Assembly: GCF_933775445.1 (NCBI RefSeq)
Contig: NC_065877.1
Coordinates: 29,574,001 to 29,638,000 of the forward strand
From: Argentina anserina
Taxonomy: Eukaryota; Streptophyta; Magnoliopsida; Rosales; Rosaceae
Length of the DNA: 64,000 bases
Reading direction: 5' to 3'
Each line of letters starts with the position of its first letter. The first letter of the stretch is position 1. Positions 34,597-45,323 of the stretch are shown here, piece after piece. Under the pieces are notes generated by a model. It did not search any database. It saw nothing but the letters and a program-made list of their open reading frames with translations, and was not told the origin of the DNA. The position numbers were made by a program, and so were the translations under genes.

Positions 34597-36520
34597 TGTC
34601 ACGCTCCCAAATCCGAGACCACTATTATATGGAAATATGATTCTCAAATTAGAGGTGTGACCTTAAAATCAATAAAATTTCCTTAATAAAACTGATAGAA
34701 ATATATGTCTAAATAATACCTTTATTAGGAAACATAATCATAGTTATTTTACAATACAACGAATTTAGAAATACTGAAATTTTAGCGAAGATACATGAGT
34801 CTCGCATTTATTGTCTTGAAATAATATTTGAAGAAAAACCATCATTTTATTTAGTAGATTCATCTCATTCCCCAAACATCTACTCATTACCTGAAAATAA
34901 GATTGTGTAGCATCATGAGTAACACAGACCTAGTAAGTACATAATACATTCTTATAATAATTTGGCTAATGAGAAATTCAAATATGAACAACCAAGTAAA
35001 ATGTACCAAGAACCATATGTATTTGGTCACACGAATTTTTACTTATGCATATAAATATACATATCAGCATCAATATATTCAATCAATTGTGTGAATTTTC
35101 AAGAAAACTGGTAATTAATCGAAAGTCACATGTTAGGGTTCACGTTTACCCAAAATACAGATAAGCCTCAGCATACCGAGACCAACACCAAAGTATGTAT
35201 ACTCAAGGTCAATTTTCCTAAGTATAATAGTGCACTATCTGTAGGGACAAATGCCCAATGCTAACTCACAAAGCACAAATCAATTTTACCAATAATTCAC
35301 TTAAGCACGAGGTAGTACTAATCACTCTGCTTCATACCTCCAACTCAATAACATCAATAAAATATCACAAAGTTTAGTAATTAAGACAATATTTATATAC
35401 TAAAAAAAATATAATCTTACACCAAGATATAAATACTTATCAATAACGCAATGTATGCATCAAATAAACATGTTAATAAACTTGAAAATAAATGTGAAAA
35501 TAAAGTAAATATACTTTAAATTAAAAGCAATTAGATAATATTAGTTAGTAGTTAAAGGATTAGTAGTCATTTTTCCCATAATAAGGAAAGTCTTTGTCCA
35601 AAGTAGCAATTGTCATTCAAATAATAGTGTCAAAGTCCGTCAACTTTCCGTATCGATAACTCAATCAATAAACGTCCAAATTAGGCAAGTGAGAAGTCTA
35701 TGTTCAAGGATTTTTTGTAACGAATCCAATAGGATAAGTCATACAGTCCAGTTCAAAATCATTGAGTCCAAAAAGTTCAAACACAATAGTAGTGCAGAAA
35801 CCGATCATCAAGTTATCATCTTAGATGTCTACATATTCTACTTGTAACAATTTTTTTTATCATTTCTTCTGAAGCTTTCCAGATTAAAATTAGAGTTCTT
35901 ATATTTTAATTTGATAAAACGTTTGTAGAAAATGGTTAAGAAATGAGTTTTTAAAGTTGTGAGTGCTACAAAAGATTTTCAGTGAGTTTATTAACTCTAA
36001 CTTTGGTTAGCCATAACTTCTTCATTTATAAATATTTTTGAGTGATTCAAAACCCTAAATTGAAGCATTTTTCATGAGTAATTTAATGCTATTTACCTTG
36101 GACAAACTCAGATATTATAAAATAAGAAAATATAACTCTTACTAAAACATGGTATTTTCCATTTTATCCTTAGCTATGTACTTTGATAAATCTTAAAAGA
36201 CAAAAGATTATAAGGATGTAAAATGTACTTACCTTGAAGTTTCAGGGGGTGAAAGGAAGGTTTTGATGTGGATCCAAAGTTGGATTATTTTAGTAAAGAA
36301 TGAACTTGTTTAATAGAGAAAGAGTGAATGCTAAATTTTAGCTTGAGAAACATTACATGGTTGAGTTTTTTATCAACTAAGGGAACTTTAGACTTACATG
36401 ATTTCTGATTTTGAAGTGTGAAGAAAACTTGAGGTAGCTCACAACTATAAATCGGTCAAGAAGGAACACAAAAGTTCAATTCTCACATACCATTCTCAAT
36501 AATTAATATTGAGTGATGGC
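34597..36520. mobile_element. AT-rich insertion inside the LARD-like element, probable LTR sequence
   Basis: Starts TGTCACGCTCCCAAATCCGA, a typical plant gypsy LTR beginning, and is sharply more AT-rich than the GC-rich sequence on both sides (33000-34590 and 36550-38250). No coding frame. The right boundary and target duplication could not be located, so element type and end are uncertain. Confidence 0.45.
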
Positions 36521-36939
36521 CTACCTAATTAGTGTGGTTGTTGGCAAAGAAACAAAATAGTGCTGCCGAGGCCAGTGCGGCCGGGGCAGAGCCGTGAGTT
36601 TTGGGACTCGTGGAGAGAGCGATCATCAAAAGAGATTGAGTCAAGCAAGCATATGTAAAAATATAAACAATAGGCGATTCATGGGCATAAAGTGTACGCA
36701 CGTAGATAAACATCGGGTGTAGCCATTTAGGTGTTAGCCCGAAGGTGTTACCGTGTGGCGTGACATATGTGAATATGTGCCAGTGTAGCACGCATGCTCA
36801 ATAATAATGTAGCGTATACGGCGTAATGGAGAACGTAATGGAAAACGTATACGGCGATAATGTAATGATGAGTCAAGTGTAAGGGGAAGCGTACCGGAGA
36901 CCCTCGAAGATCCCGATAATATATAAAGAATGGAGCGTT

Positions 36940-37355
36940 GACAAAGCTCGTTGCTCATATAGGAAAGCGTCCCAGTGGTAGTTGTACCTCACCGGGAAAA
37001 TATATAAATGTCCGGGCACATAGAGCTCATTGCTCATATAAGAAAGCGTCCCGGTGTCAGGTGTACCTCACCGGGAAAATATATAAGTGTAGCCCAAGAA
37101 ATAGTAGTTAACCAATAATGAGAGCAGTGGTGCCATAGTGATAAAGTCAGAAACCCAGAGAATAAAATAGTGGTGCCACAGTGGTGAAGTATGAATCAAT
37201 ATAAGGCTAGAATGTACCGGAAGCCGTTAGAGATATCATAAGTATAATAGAAAGAATAGAGTTAATGTATGAGACTCCATGTCGGTCATTGAGCCTCGAC
37301 GAGGCTCTTGATGCTCATGAGAAAGCTTCCCGGCTGTAGTGGTGTCTCACCAAGG
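36940..37355. repeat. Tandem repeats of about 80 bp in the LARD-like element
   Basis: Units at about 36943 and 37024 share GCTCATATA(A/G)GAAAGCGTCCC and GTACCTCACCGGGAAAATAT; a third, diverged unit is near 37295-37355. Non-coding. Confidence 0.75.
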
Positions 37356-38961
37356 ACGTAATTGACATGCGCAACTACCCGTATAATAGATGTAGTGGCG
37401 TGGTACTAACCGGAGAGTACTATCGGAAACCAATATGCATAGGCGTTGACTGTTGACTTTTTGATCCGGCAGAGACAATGGTCTTGTTGACTGGAACTTT
37501 ACATCGCACTGTTTGATCATTTGACCCAGATCACCGCTCTCTTTTTTTTCGATTGACCTTGGTAATTTTGACACACTACCCCCGTGTGCTCACACACACA
37601 TGTGTTACCTTAATTAACTTTCAAAATCAAACTTTCATTATTGAAACATATTGTTGTAGATTTAGCTGACCCACGCCTGACCTCTCCTTTGATTTACTAG
37701 TTTTTTTTTGGGGGGGGGGGGAGCTCCGGCTGAATTCTAGGCCGAGAGTGGGAAACTTGGGGCGAGGAGGCGCTGGGCGGGGTGCGGCTGGGCCGGGATC
37801 ATTGGGCAGACGCAGTGTTTCGACCGGAGTGGGAGATGCCGCGCAGGGCACGTAGAGCAGGGACATAACTCCGGACTAGATTGAGAGTAGAGATGGGCGG
37901 TGCTTGCAGCATTCGGGAAGCACATCGTCGTGTGTTTGCAGTGGGCCCGAGAACCAGATCGAGCCAGGTGTTACAGACCAGGTTGAACTTGTTGTTCCAG
38001 GTGAGGAGCTTCGGGCGGGGTTGTACATTTAGGAGATTTATGGTCGGGCGGAGTCGTAGGGGTGGCCAACCGAGCGACTGGGTTGCTAGGCCGGCTGAAA
38101 AGCTGGGAGAACTTTTGAGGGGCGGAGAACATCGTTGAGCCGGGCCGAGAAGTGCTGATTCGTGTGTAGAATTTTCTGGCCAGGAGATAGACAGCACCGA
38201 GCGGTAAGTGTGTCCCAGCCGGGAAGGGAGCCACCAGGTCACATTTGCTTTCGTTCTCTTTTTCTTCCCAATTTGAAGAACACAGGCGCCGACACGGTGT
38301 CCTTACATTATTGGTGATTTGGGTGCCATTACCGTGTTGTTTCTATGTCTCTAGAATGTTGTAGATGCTATACGATTGTTGTTGCTGGGAATTGACGAAC
38401 CCGTAAGTTGAAAGATGATCTCAGTTTCTCAATCTTTAAGTCAGCAAATCCAGAGGTAGGAGGAAGAGGTCATGGTTGATTCGTCAGAAGCTGGTGAGTC
38501 TCCTGGTGGAAGAGGTGAAGCATAGCGATGCTTGTTGAGCAGTGGTGAAGGAGGAGAGAGAAGCACATATATGCTTTCTCTCTCAAAACTATATGTCAAA
38601 GCGCAAAACCCAGAAACCAAATATGCAGAGGGTGAAACCCAGAAAAACTGTGGAGTGGCTCACGGAGAGCGATGGGTGTGGGGCTGACGAGGATCCTCCT
38701 TCTAGCGCTAAATGTTACTTCGAGATTTCAGGCGGGGGAACTCCGACGAACCGATGAAACTCTTTGTCACCTGAAAACCACAAGCACACGACATTACGGG
38801 AGAAGACCGGGCTAGCCGGCCTTTAACGCTCGGATGCCTAAGTTAGCTACAAAGATAAACATGTAGAGTTAGGTAGGAGAAATGGTGTGAGTGGAGGTGT
38901 AGAGGCTTAAGAGAGCTTACCTTGATGTGGAGAGAAGAAATGTATTTATAAAAATAAAATA

Positions 38962-39305
38962 GGCAAAATTGCCAAAATACACCCTAAATTTGGCAAAAAT
39001 TGTCAATTTGTACCCTGAACTTGTATTTGAGTCAATTTACCTCCTAAATTTGGTAAAAATTACCGATTTGCACCCCATCCGTTAAATTTAACTGTTTATA
39101 TCCAATTTTGCGTCACATGTCATGTACATGAGGGGTAATGTTGTCTTTTTCTATTTATATTTTTCTTAAAAATAAATAAAAATATTCTTTAAAATGAGGA
39201 TTATTTTTTAATCAAATTATTTATTTACATCTTTTTTCTACATACTTAACCATACTTCGAATTATATATTCAACATACCCACCCATTGAAATATAGTGTG
39301 TTGTG

Positions 39306-39342
<37 letters not shown>

Positions 39343-39934
39343 GTACACATTGTTGGAGGAGGAACGAAACGAGAATAATAACGACGTAATGGAACAAAAC
39401 GTAACCGTTTAATTATTGATAATGGGGCCTATATATAGGCATTATATAACCACAATCTTGTAGGATTCAGAGTCTTAAGCTATTACCAGAAATGCGAATC
39501 TATCTCTAACAAGAAACCTAATAATGTTAAGACACACACAATGGTAGAATAGTAATTCTCCCAGAACACACATTTTTTTTAATTTTCAATGTATTTATTT
39601 ATATTTTTCTAATATCTTTTAACATATCATATCATGTAAAATAATAAATATTTAAATCAATAACATGTTTCAAAACAAACATTGTAACAAGTGTTCAACT
39701 TAAGTAATTTTATTAATTTATTTCATTATTAAATATAAATAAATATATAATGACAATATTGTCCCTCAAATGCATGACATGTGATTTAAAATTGGATGGA
39801 AAACATTAAATTTAACGGATATGATGCAAATCGACAATTTTTACTAAGTTTAGGAGGTAAATTGACTCAAATGCAAGTTAGGGTGCAAATTGACAATTAT
39901 GACCAAGTTTTAGGTGCAAATCGGTATTTTTGCC
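38962..39934. mobile_element. Mutator-like MITE with long inverted repeats, inside the LTR
   Basis: Left end GGCAAAATTGCCAAAATACA; the reverse complement of the right end starts GGCAAAAATACCGATTTGCA. Similarity runs for about 180 bp on each arm, including GAGTCAATTTACCTCCTAAA and ATCCGTTAAATTTAA. An imperfect 9-bp target duplication (AATAAAATA and AAATAAATA) flanks it. It interrupts LTR text that is continuous in the left LTR, so it is younger than the retrotransposon. No transposase. Confidence 0.8.
39351..39568. mobile_element. Solo LTR, 218 bp, nested in the Mutator-like MITE
   Basis: Starts TGTTGGAGGAGGAACG, ends CTCCCAGAACA, and is flanked by CACAT at 39346-39350 and 39569-39573. TG...CA ends and a perfect 5-bp duplication support a solo LTR, probably copia-like. 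An (AT)n tract (39308-39336) lies just to its left. Confidence 0.75.
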
Positions 39935-40219
39935 AAATAAATATGGTGTAACTAGTGAACTTACCAAATTACTCTCGTGGGCTAATAATACTTGCAATGA
40001 GTTTTTAGGCCAATCAGACCCTAAAATGGTGAGCAATCACGATGTTTAGCTCAGGGCACAACGTTAACGTATGTATACTCGAGTGAAACAAATTTAAAGG
40101 CTTGATCGACGGAGTTTCTTGAGCTGTTGTTCTACCTTGTGTAGTGGTTGCTTCGATTTTAAAATCTCGGCTGTTGACGTTTTCTTCTTGTAACGAATAT
40201 TGTTGACACTCACACACCT

Positions 40220-40227
40220 ATATATGT
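40220..40227 (+). promoter_or_regulatory. Candidate TATA box of the F-box gene
   Basis: TATATATG, 77 nt before the chosen ATG at 40304, followed by a CT-rich leader (40255-40275). Only about 150 bp separates it from the end of the LARD-like element. Confidence 0.5.
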
Positions 40228-40303
40228 ATATATCGATCCCAATCATTCTTCACATTAAACACCCTCTCCTTCACCCCCGAGAAAATTGACGACTGCTTCA
40301 CCT

Positions 40304-41416
40304 ATGCAGAACTGCCCCGACAGCCGATCGAGACCATCAAAGCACCAAAAAGATGAGAAATCCTACATTCTCCGATTGCCAGACCACATAATACGGGAGA
40401 TCTTCTTCAGACAGCCAGTAATGTCGCTCATCCAATGCTGGCGTGTCTGCAAGATCTGGCGTTATTTACTCTCGGATCCTCTCTTCAGCAAAACTCTAAT
40501 TTCACGAACTCCCTGTTGTCTATTAGTCAATGGCTTCAAAGGCCATTTCTTGGTAGACCTCAACCAAAAGACCTCCGGTGAGTACAACGTCGGTGTTGTG
40601 AGGCTTACTGGCTGCTCCAAAGCAGTAACAGTCGGTTCATGCAACGGCTTCGTCTGCCGGTACAATGCAATACTTCTCGAAACTACTGGCGAATTTTCTG
40701 TTTATAATCCCATGACCGGTGAGCAACTTTGGGTTGTTCCTTCAGAGGCTGAATATAATAGTTTTGGGTTTGGGTACAGTCCCATCAATAGTGCATACAA
40801 AATAGTTTTGTTCCAGTTATCAGTTGGGGAGGTTACTAAACCGTTTGTCACGACGGTCATGACAGTTGGCTCAGGAATTTGGAGATGTGTTAAGCATGCC
40901 CTGGTCTTCAGAAGTTGTAGGGTTATTCAATCAGAATGGATATATCTGAATGGATTTCTTCATTCTATTTGTAAAGGCCATGACGGTACTCATTCGATAA
41001 TTGCTTTCGATGTCGAAAGTGAGCGTTTCCAACGTCTACTATTACCTCAAGAGTTTCCTATTGATCCCAAGGCGCGCCTGATATCTGCAGTCGGAGTATC
41101 GGAAGGGAGGCTCTACGTAACAATTGCCTCCCATAATAAAATGGTTGTTTGGATTATGAAGGATTATGGCATTAAGGAGTCATGGACCAGAGATTTTGAA
41201 ATTAGAGACGACTCTCATCATCAACTAAAGTTTTGTAAATTATTGAACTATACACAAGGGCGAGCTTTGCTCTTATGTGAGCAACAATTGTATACTTATA
41301 CTTCAGCGATTGACTGTCTCGTGCGGGTTCAGGTTGATAGGGTACCAGCAATTGATAAAGCATGGATCCATATTCCGAGCTTTATTTCCTTTCCATATGT
41401 AAGGAGTCAGAGCTAG
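40304..41416 (+). CDS. F-box protein with F-box-associated (FBA) domain, single exon
   Basis: Predicted substrate adaptor of an SCF E3 ubiquitin ligase: the F-box binds SKP1/ASK and the C-terminal region selects a target. The protein is 370 residues from the ATG at 40304 (MQNCPDS); the frame stays open upstream to 40286 but has no ATG there. F-box at about residues 21-65 (LRLPDHIIREIFFRQPV, then WRVCKIWRYLLSDPLF). The rest matches FBA-type text: GSCNGFVC, YNPMTGEQLWVVP, FGFGYSPINSAYKIV, then WIYLNGFLHSI and IIAFDVESERF. The usual F-box/FBA length is 350-420, so it looks complete. The target is unknown; this family is large and expands quickly in plants. The gene is plus strand and stands alone next to transposons. 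Confidence 0.88.
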   Translation: MQNCPDSRSRPSKHQKDEKSYILRLPDHIIREIFFRQPVMSLIQCWRVCKIWRYLLSDPLFSKTLISRTPCCLLVNGFKGHFLVDLNQKTSGEYNVGVVRLTGCSKAVTVGSCNGFVCRYNAILLETTGEFSVYNPMTGEQLWVVPSEAEYNSFGFGYSPINSAYKIVLFQLSVGEVTKPFVTTVMTVGSGIWRCVKHALVFRSCRVIQSEWIYLNGFLHSICKGHDGTHSIIAFDVESERFQRLLLPQEFPIDPKARLISAVGVSEGRLYVTIASHNKMVVWIMKDYGIKESWTRDFEIRDDSHHQLKFCKLLNYTQGRALLLCEQQLYTYTSAIDCLVRVQVDRVPAIDKAWIHIPSFISFPYVRSQS

Positions 41417-43345
41417 CTTCGATTTTAAGTGCGTATGTATATATGTGCCTCAAGGTCATGTAACTCATATTCATGAATTACTACCCCCATCAATCGGATG
41501 ATCAATTAATCAGAGTTTGTATCTGCAGATTAGTTTTGTTTTCTTGTACGTACGTGCATGTAGATTTTTGGAGTGGCTAGATATTGATCATCCTTAACTA
41601 GAACCTGTGTTATCAGTTTATCTTCACCATTCCATTTTTGTTAATAAAGTTGCTTAATTAAAAGATTTTGGGTTAGGATTATGGTAAAAGTGATAGTCAT
41701 CACCCATCAGCTTATGGCAAGTGTCATTGACCAGTTTAAGCATATATACATGGCAATGCGTTGGTGTTTGGAACTCTAGATGAACAACTCTTTTATACTT
41801 ATATTCTCCGGTAACATACCGCCTCGTGAACGTGGAGATTCTGATTAGCTGGTTGCTCGAGTTCCGGCCACCAATTCTATCAAAAGGCATGCTTCCACGT
41901 TCTTAGCTTTGTCTCTCTTATGACAATACAATGTATGTGAAAATCCAATTCGGTAATGTATATGTAGGGGTAGGAAATAGATTAGCAATCGTAACATCAG
42001 TAAAATATGCAATTGCAAACTCTATTGATAGTCAACAAAAATAAAAAAACACTAATGTAATATGTTCCGGCCTTAAACTAAAAATGATTGGTGTCTTGGT
42101 GATGAATGACGCGCTGCCAAGTAAAATCTACATGACAATTTTAATTAACAGAGCAAAAACTTCAAAACATATATGTTACTTAAGGTTTCGGGAGAAGCAT
42201 ATATACGCATAGCTGGCATCAGTTAGCTGAAAAGTTCAAAGATTTCTTTATATTAAACTGGAAATTGCATGAGATCTTGTTATTCTTTGAAATATTCCAA
42301 CATCCAATTAAGAAAATGAAGTAGCTAGCCGTTATACAAATCAACCTTGACCGACTGGAGACACCATGATTGTTTGAGAACAGCTCGAAGGGCACAAACA
42401 AAGCTAGCTATTATTCCAAAACCGTTTGAGAACAGTTGTCGAATCGGTCCTATTCGAACTCTTTTTTAATGAGAGCCGTTGCGAAAAGGGACGTGATCGA
42501 TAACGATGACGATGACTTGGTTAGCAAGATGCCAAGTTATTATTGCTCTCATTCAGTGCTGCCCAAGCATTTGTTTCTATAATTCATGTGTGTCCAACAA
42601 GAAACCACTGTTAAGGACAATATCGTAACTATATCTCTTATGAAAAAATGATAGGGTTTTACAAAGTCATCTATTCCTGATTCCAAAGTCAGACATTGAT
42701 TCTCTTGCATAAACAATAACAAAAAGAAAATAACATGTATATTCATTATTCAATTAAGTTATATATATGTTGCTCGTAATTAACTTATGCTACATAATAC
42801 TCGAAGCCGAAACGTGTCCATTATATTTTCATATGTTAAATGTTTCATAATTTTTGTCTATAGCATATTAAGTCTTTATCTTTTATCTCTAACCATTAGA
42901 GCTAGGCTGTCGTCACTTATTTTTACCTCTAACCATTAGAGCTAGGCTGTCAAGTAGTTACACATTGATAGAGATTAAAGAAGGCATCTAATGCTTTGGT
43001 GAGTAGCAAGCTCTTTTTATATCAAGGACAGCATGGTCTACTTCTTCATTGGTCATACTGATTAAGAAACTGAACTATTAATTAAATAGTGCATAACTGA
43101 GCTACAATATTTGCATAGCTATTTCCTACTGAATTTCAAGACTTTGTAGCTGTAAATTGATCAAAATGCCCCTTTAAGCTATAATATTGTTCCCCTAATC
43201 TTTGCCAAATTCCAGAGATACCCTCTTCTTTAGCTAGCTACTTTGGCCAGCAGGTCCAACACCAGCTCAGCTCAGTTGCAACACCTTTATGAAGAAACCA
43301 AAGACAATGCAAGAACCACCAACCTCTTTAAAATTCCCCCATTTG
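41417..43345. other. Intergenic region with the right member of the duplicated segment
   Basis: 41417 to about 41660 is probably the F-box 3' UTR. 42190-42730 matches 31875-32336 (see that entry). At 42883-42951 a 26-bp direct repeat, CTCTAACCATTAGAGCTAGG and following bases, occurs twice; CTCTAACCATTAGAG is a small hairpin. No coding sequence recognised. Confidence 0.6.
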
Positions 43346-43353
43346 TATATATA
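43346..43353 (+). promoter_or_regulatory. Candidate TATA box of the 96-residue protein gene
   Basis: TATATATA, 134 nt before the ATG at 43487, in a context (CCCATTTG before it, ACCACCACC after it) like plant core promoters. Confidence 0.55.
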
Positions 43354-43486
43354 CCACCACCATCGATCTTAGTTTCACCTTGTTAACCTCATCGAATACA
43401 CACACATATATTCCTCGATCACCCTAAAAACAAGAACAATACAGATCGAGCTACAAGGTAGCTAGGAATATTGATCGACGTCGATC

Positions 43487-43777
43487 ATGGAAAACAGAGA
43501 AGCAGTGAGGGAATTACGAGAGGTGTTCGACAGACTGGACAAGAGCAGCTCAAGCAGCTCCAAGTCGTCGACGTCAATGAAGTCGTGGTCGTTAAAGAAG
43601 GTGATCAGCAAGGAGCTGTGGCCGAGGAAATTCTCATCGGTGTTCCGGTGGAAGCGAGTCGACTTGCGGCTGACCATCATAGACGACATCATCTTCAAGA
43701 TACTCTCCGTCGTGGAGGCCGTCGTTCTTGTTTCTACTCTATGCTTCTTCTTCCTCTGCTGCGGTTGCCACATCTGA
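43487..43777 (+). CDS. Small C-terminally membrane-anchored protein, function unknown
   Basis: 96 residues, single exon. The N-terminal half is charged (NREAVRELREVFDRLDK), then a Ser/Lys-rich stretch at about 20-40 and a basic patch with FRWKRVDLRL. One hydrophobic helix follows, about residues 74-93 (VVEAVVLVSTLCFFFLCCG), with clustered Cys that could be palmitoylated. No signal peptide is visible, so a tail-anchored topology with the N-terminus in the cytosol is likely. A TATA box and CT-rich leader upstream support a real gene. I do not recognise the family. Frames on both strands at the same place (43462-43806 minus, 43471-43791 plus) are shadows. Confidence 0.7.
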   Translation: MENREAVRELREVFDRLDKSSSSSSKSSTSMKSWSLKKVISKELWPRKFSSVFRWKRVDLRLTIIDDIIFKILSVVEAVVLVSTLCFFFLCCGCHI

Positions 43778-45323
43778 TGCCAGCTATTTAATTTCATTCT
43801 TTTCATTCTTTTAGTTCCTTAATTAATTACTTCTTCTTACTTAGTTGATTACTTGTTCTGCTGCATATGATATTTAGGCCGTTCTGGTATTATCCTTGTG
43901 TTTTTTTTTATGATGTACGTACGTTTTTGCTTTTGTTGCCATAATTGGGCATATGAAGCTTGTAATGTTACAATTAAAGACTCCACGCTCTATTCTCAAA
44001 ATAAGATGAGCTCGATCTGCAATTGCTTATGATGTGATTATGCTATTCTTTCAGTTTCTCATTTTATATAATATTCCAAATGAACTTGTTCTGCTGCAGA
44101 TGATATTCAATTTAATAGGCGGCCTAAATTGGGTTTTCTTTTTGTTTAAATCAAAGAACTTGTTCTGCTGCAAATGAACTAGAGAGAAATTAATGTAATG
44201 TAACAGTTGTTAAGTAAAGACTCCTTTATTCTCAAAATAAGATGAGCTGCATTGTACCGTGTGTAGTTTGTACGTTTATGATGTGATCGATTAAGCGGTT
44301 CTTTCAGTCTCTCAATTAAAAGTTTCAAGTTCATTATAATTTGGAGAAGGTTAATATCATGCATGACAATTCATCATCATCAAGTTTATTTTTGTTAAAC
44401 TCAAATTAAGAAATTAGACTCTGAAGTCTCTGACTCAACTACGTACCAATTAACCACTTATGTACGTTAATTACCAGATATCTATCGATCAGTATCAAAC
44501 TGGATACGTATAGCTGTTGTTGGTTAAGCTAATGAGATACATGCGTACAAGTTTCTTACTCAATTTGTACATCCATCAGACTTGCAACTTCTTCCTAAAA
44601 TGAGTTTTTTTTTTCTTAGCAGATTTTTCCGTCCAATCAAAACCAACTAGACACAGTGAGAGAGCCTGCAAACTAATAACCATGACTAATTGACCAAAAA
44701 ATAATAATAACCATGACTAAGACCAAACTTCCTCTTGATGACGACCTCCAAATGAGTTCGATGACTTCGTTCGTGTATTCGTGTGAGGCGATGCTCGTGA
44801 AAAAAGGAATAAGTTAACACTAATGAGCTCCTTCATAAATTAGAAGCTGAGCCAGCCAATTTTTGAAGAAATTTTATAGTGCTACCATACACGTGCCAAT
44901 ACTTAGTAGTAAACTATTTCAATCACAATTTGATATTTGATTAGAAAAATTATAATTAAGTTATTTTGTTAAAAACTATTTATTTTTATTTTTAAAACCA
45001 TGCACCCTAATACCTTATTCTTTAAAATATAAAGTTTCGAGTTTCGAGTTCATTTTTGACAGGGTGGAGTGATTTAGTTTCACGGGGAACCATGGAGGTA
45101 CTTAGCTTAAATTAGAGACGTCTGTAGTGTTATGTGCACATTTTGCGTTGTCCACATGTAGATTTGAGCGAGAGTTTTTTGGAGATGAGGTTCGGAGTTT
45201 AGGTGTTTGGGCCACTAAGCCAGACTCATTTGGGCCAAGTAACTCACCACAGATCTAGATAAGCGACTTAAGTAGAGGGGAGTGTCTCTCCCTCCCAAAA
45301 CTCAAACCGGGTCAGAAAAAACC
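43778..45323. other. Intergenic, with a duplicated 3' flank; no gene seen
   Basis: Text from the 3' flank of the small gene is repeated: ACTTGTTCTGCTGCA at about 43849, 44085 and 44160, and TATTCTCAAAATAAGATGAG at 43991 and 44230. 44380-45323 is AT-rich and leads into the COG5 upstream region. Confidence 0.55.

Larger units (their letters stand above)
32342..40069 (-). mobile_element. Non-autonomous LTR retrotransposon (LARD-like), minus strand, with nested insertions
   Basis: LTRs at 32342-32720 and 38713-40069 start TGTTATGTCGGGATTTC and TGTTACTTCGAGATTTC (plus strand) and share most of their length. Excluding an inserted MITE, the right LTR is about 375 bp against 379 bp on the left. The target duplication TATGT flanks it at 32337-32341 and 40070-40074. 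Orientation is minus: TATAAATA boxes at 32573-32580 and 38943-38950 read on that strand, a primer-binding-site-like TTTAGCGCTAGAAGGAGG directly follows the right LTR, and GGGAATTTGGGGACT (polypurine-like) directly precedes the left one. No gag, protease, integrase or reverse transcriptase is recognisable inside. Confidence 0.8.
38713..40069 (-). repeat. 5' LTR of the LARD-like element, inflated by an inserted MITE
   Basis: Flanks of the insertion (38713-38961 and 39935-40069) together match the left LTR. The last bases (ACGTTAACG) differ from the left LTR end (GCGTTACA), so the terminus has mutated or been repaired. Confidence 0.78.

Noticed and set aside
37799..38242. 147-residue minus-strand frame downstream of the right LTR, considered as gag
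   Set aside because: No zinc knuckle (CCHC) or other gag feature; Pro/Arg-rich text from GC-rich repeats.
40286..40303. Start of the F-box protein at 40286
   Set aside because: The codon there is TTG; the first ATG in frame is at 40304.
45282..45323. Start of COG5 at 45282
   Set aside because: The codon is GTG; the first ATG (45324) gives the family N-terminus.
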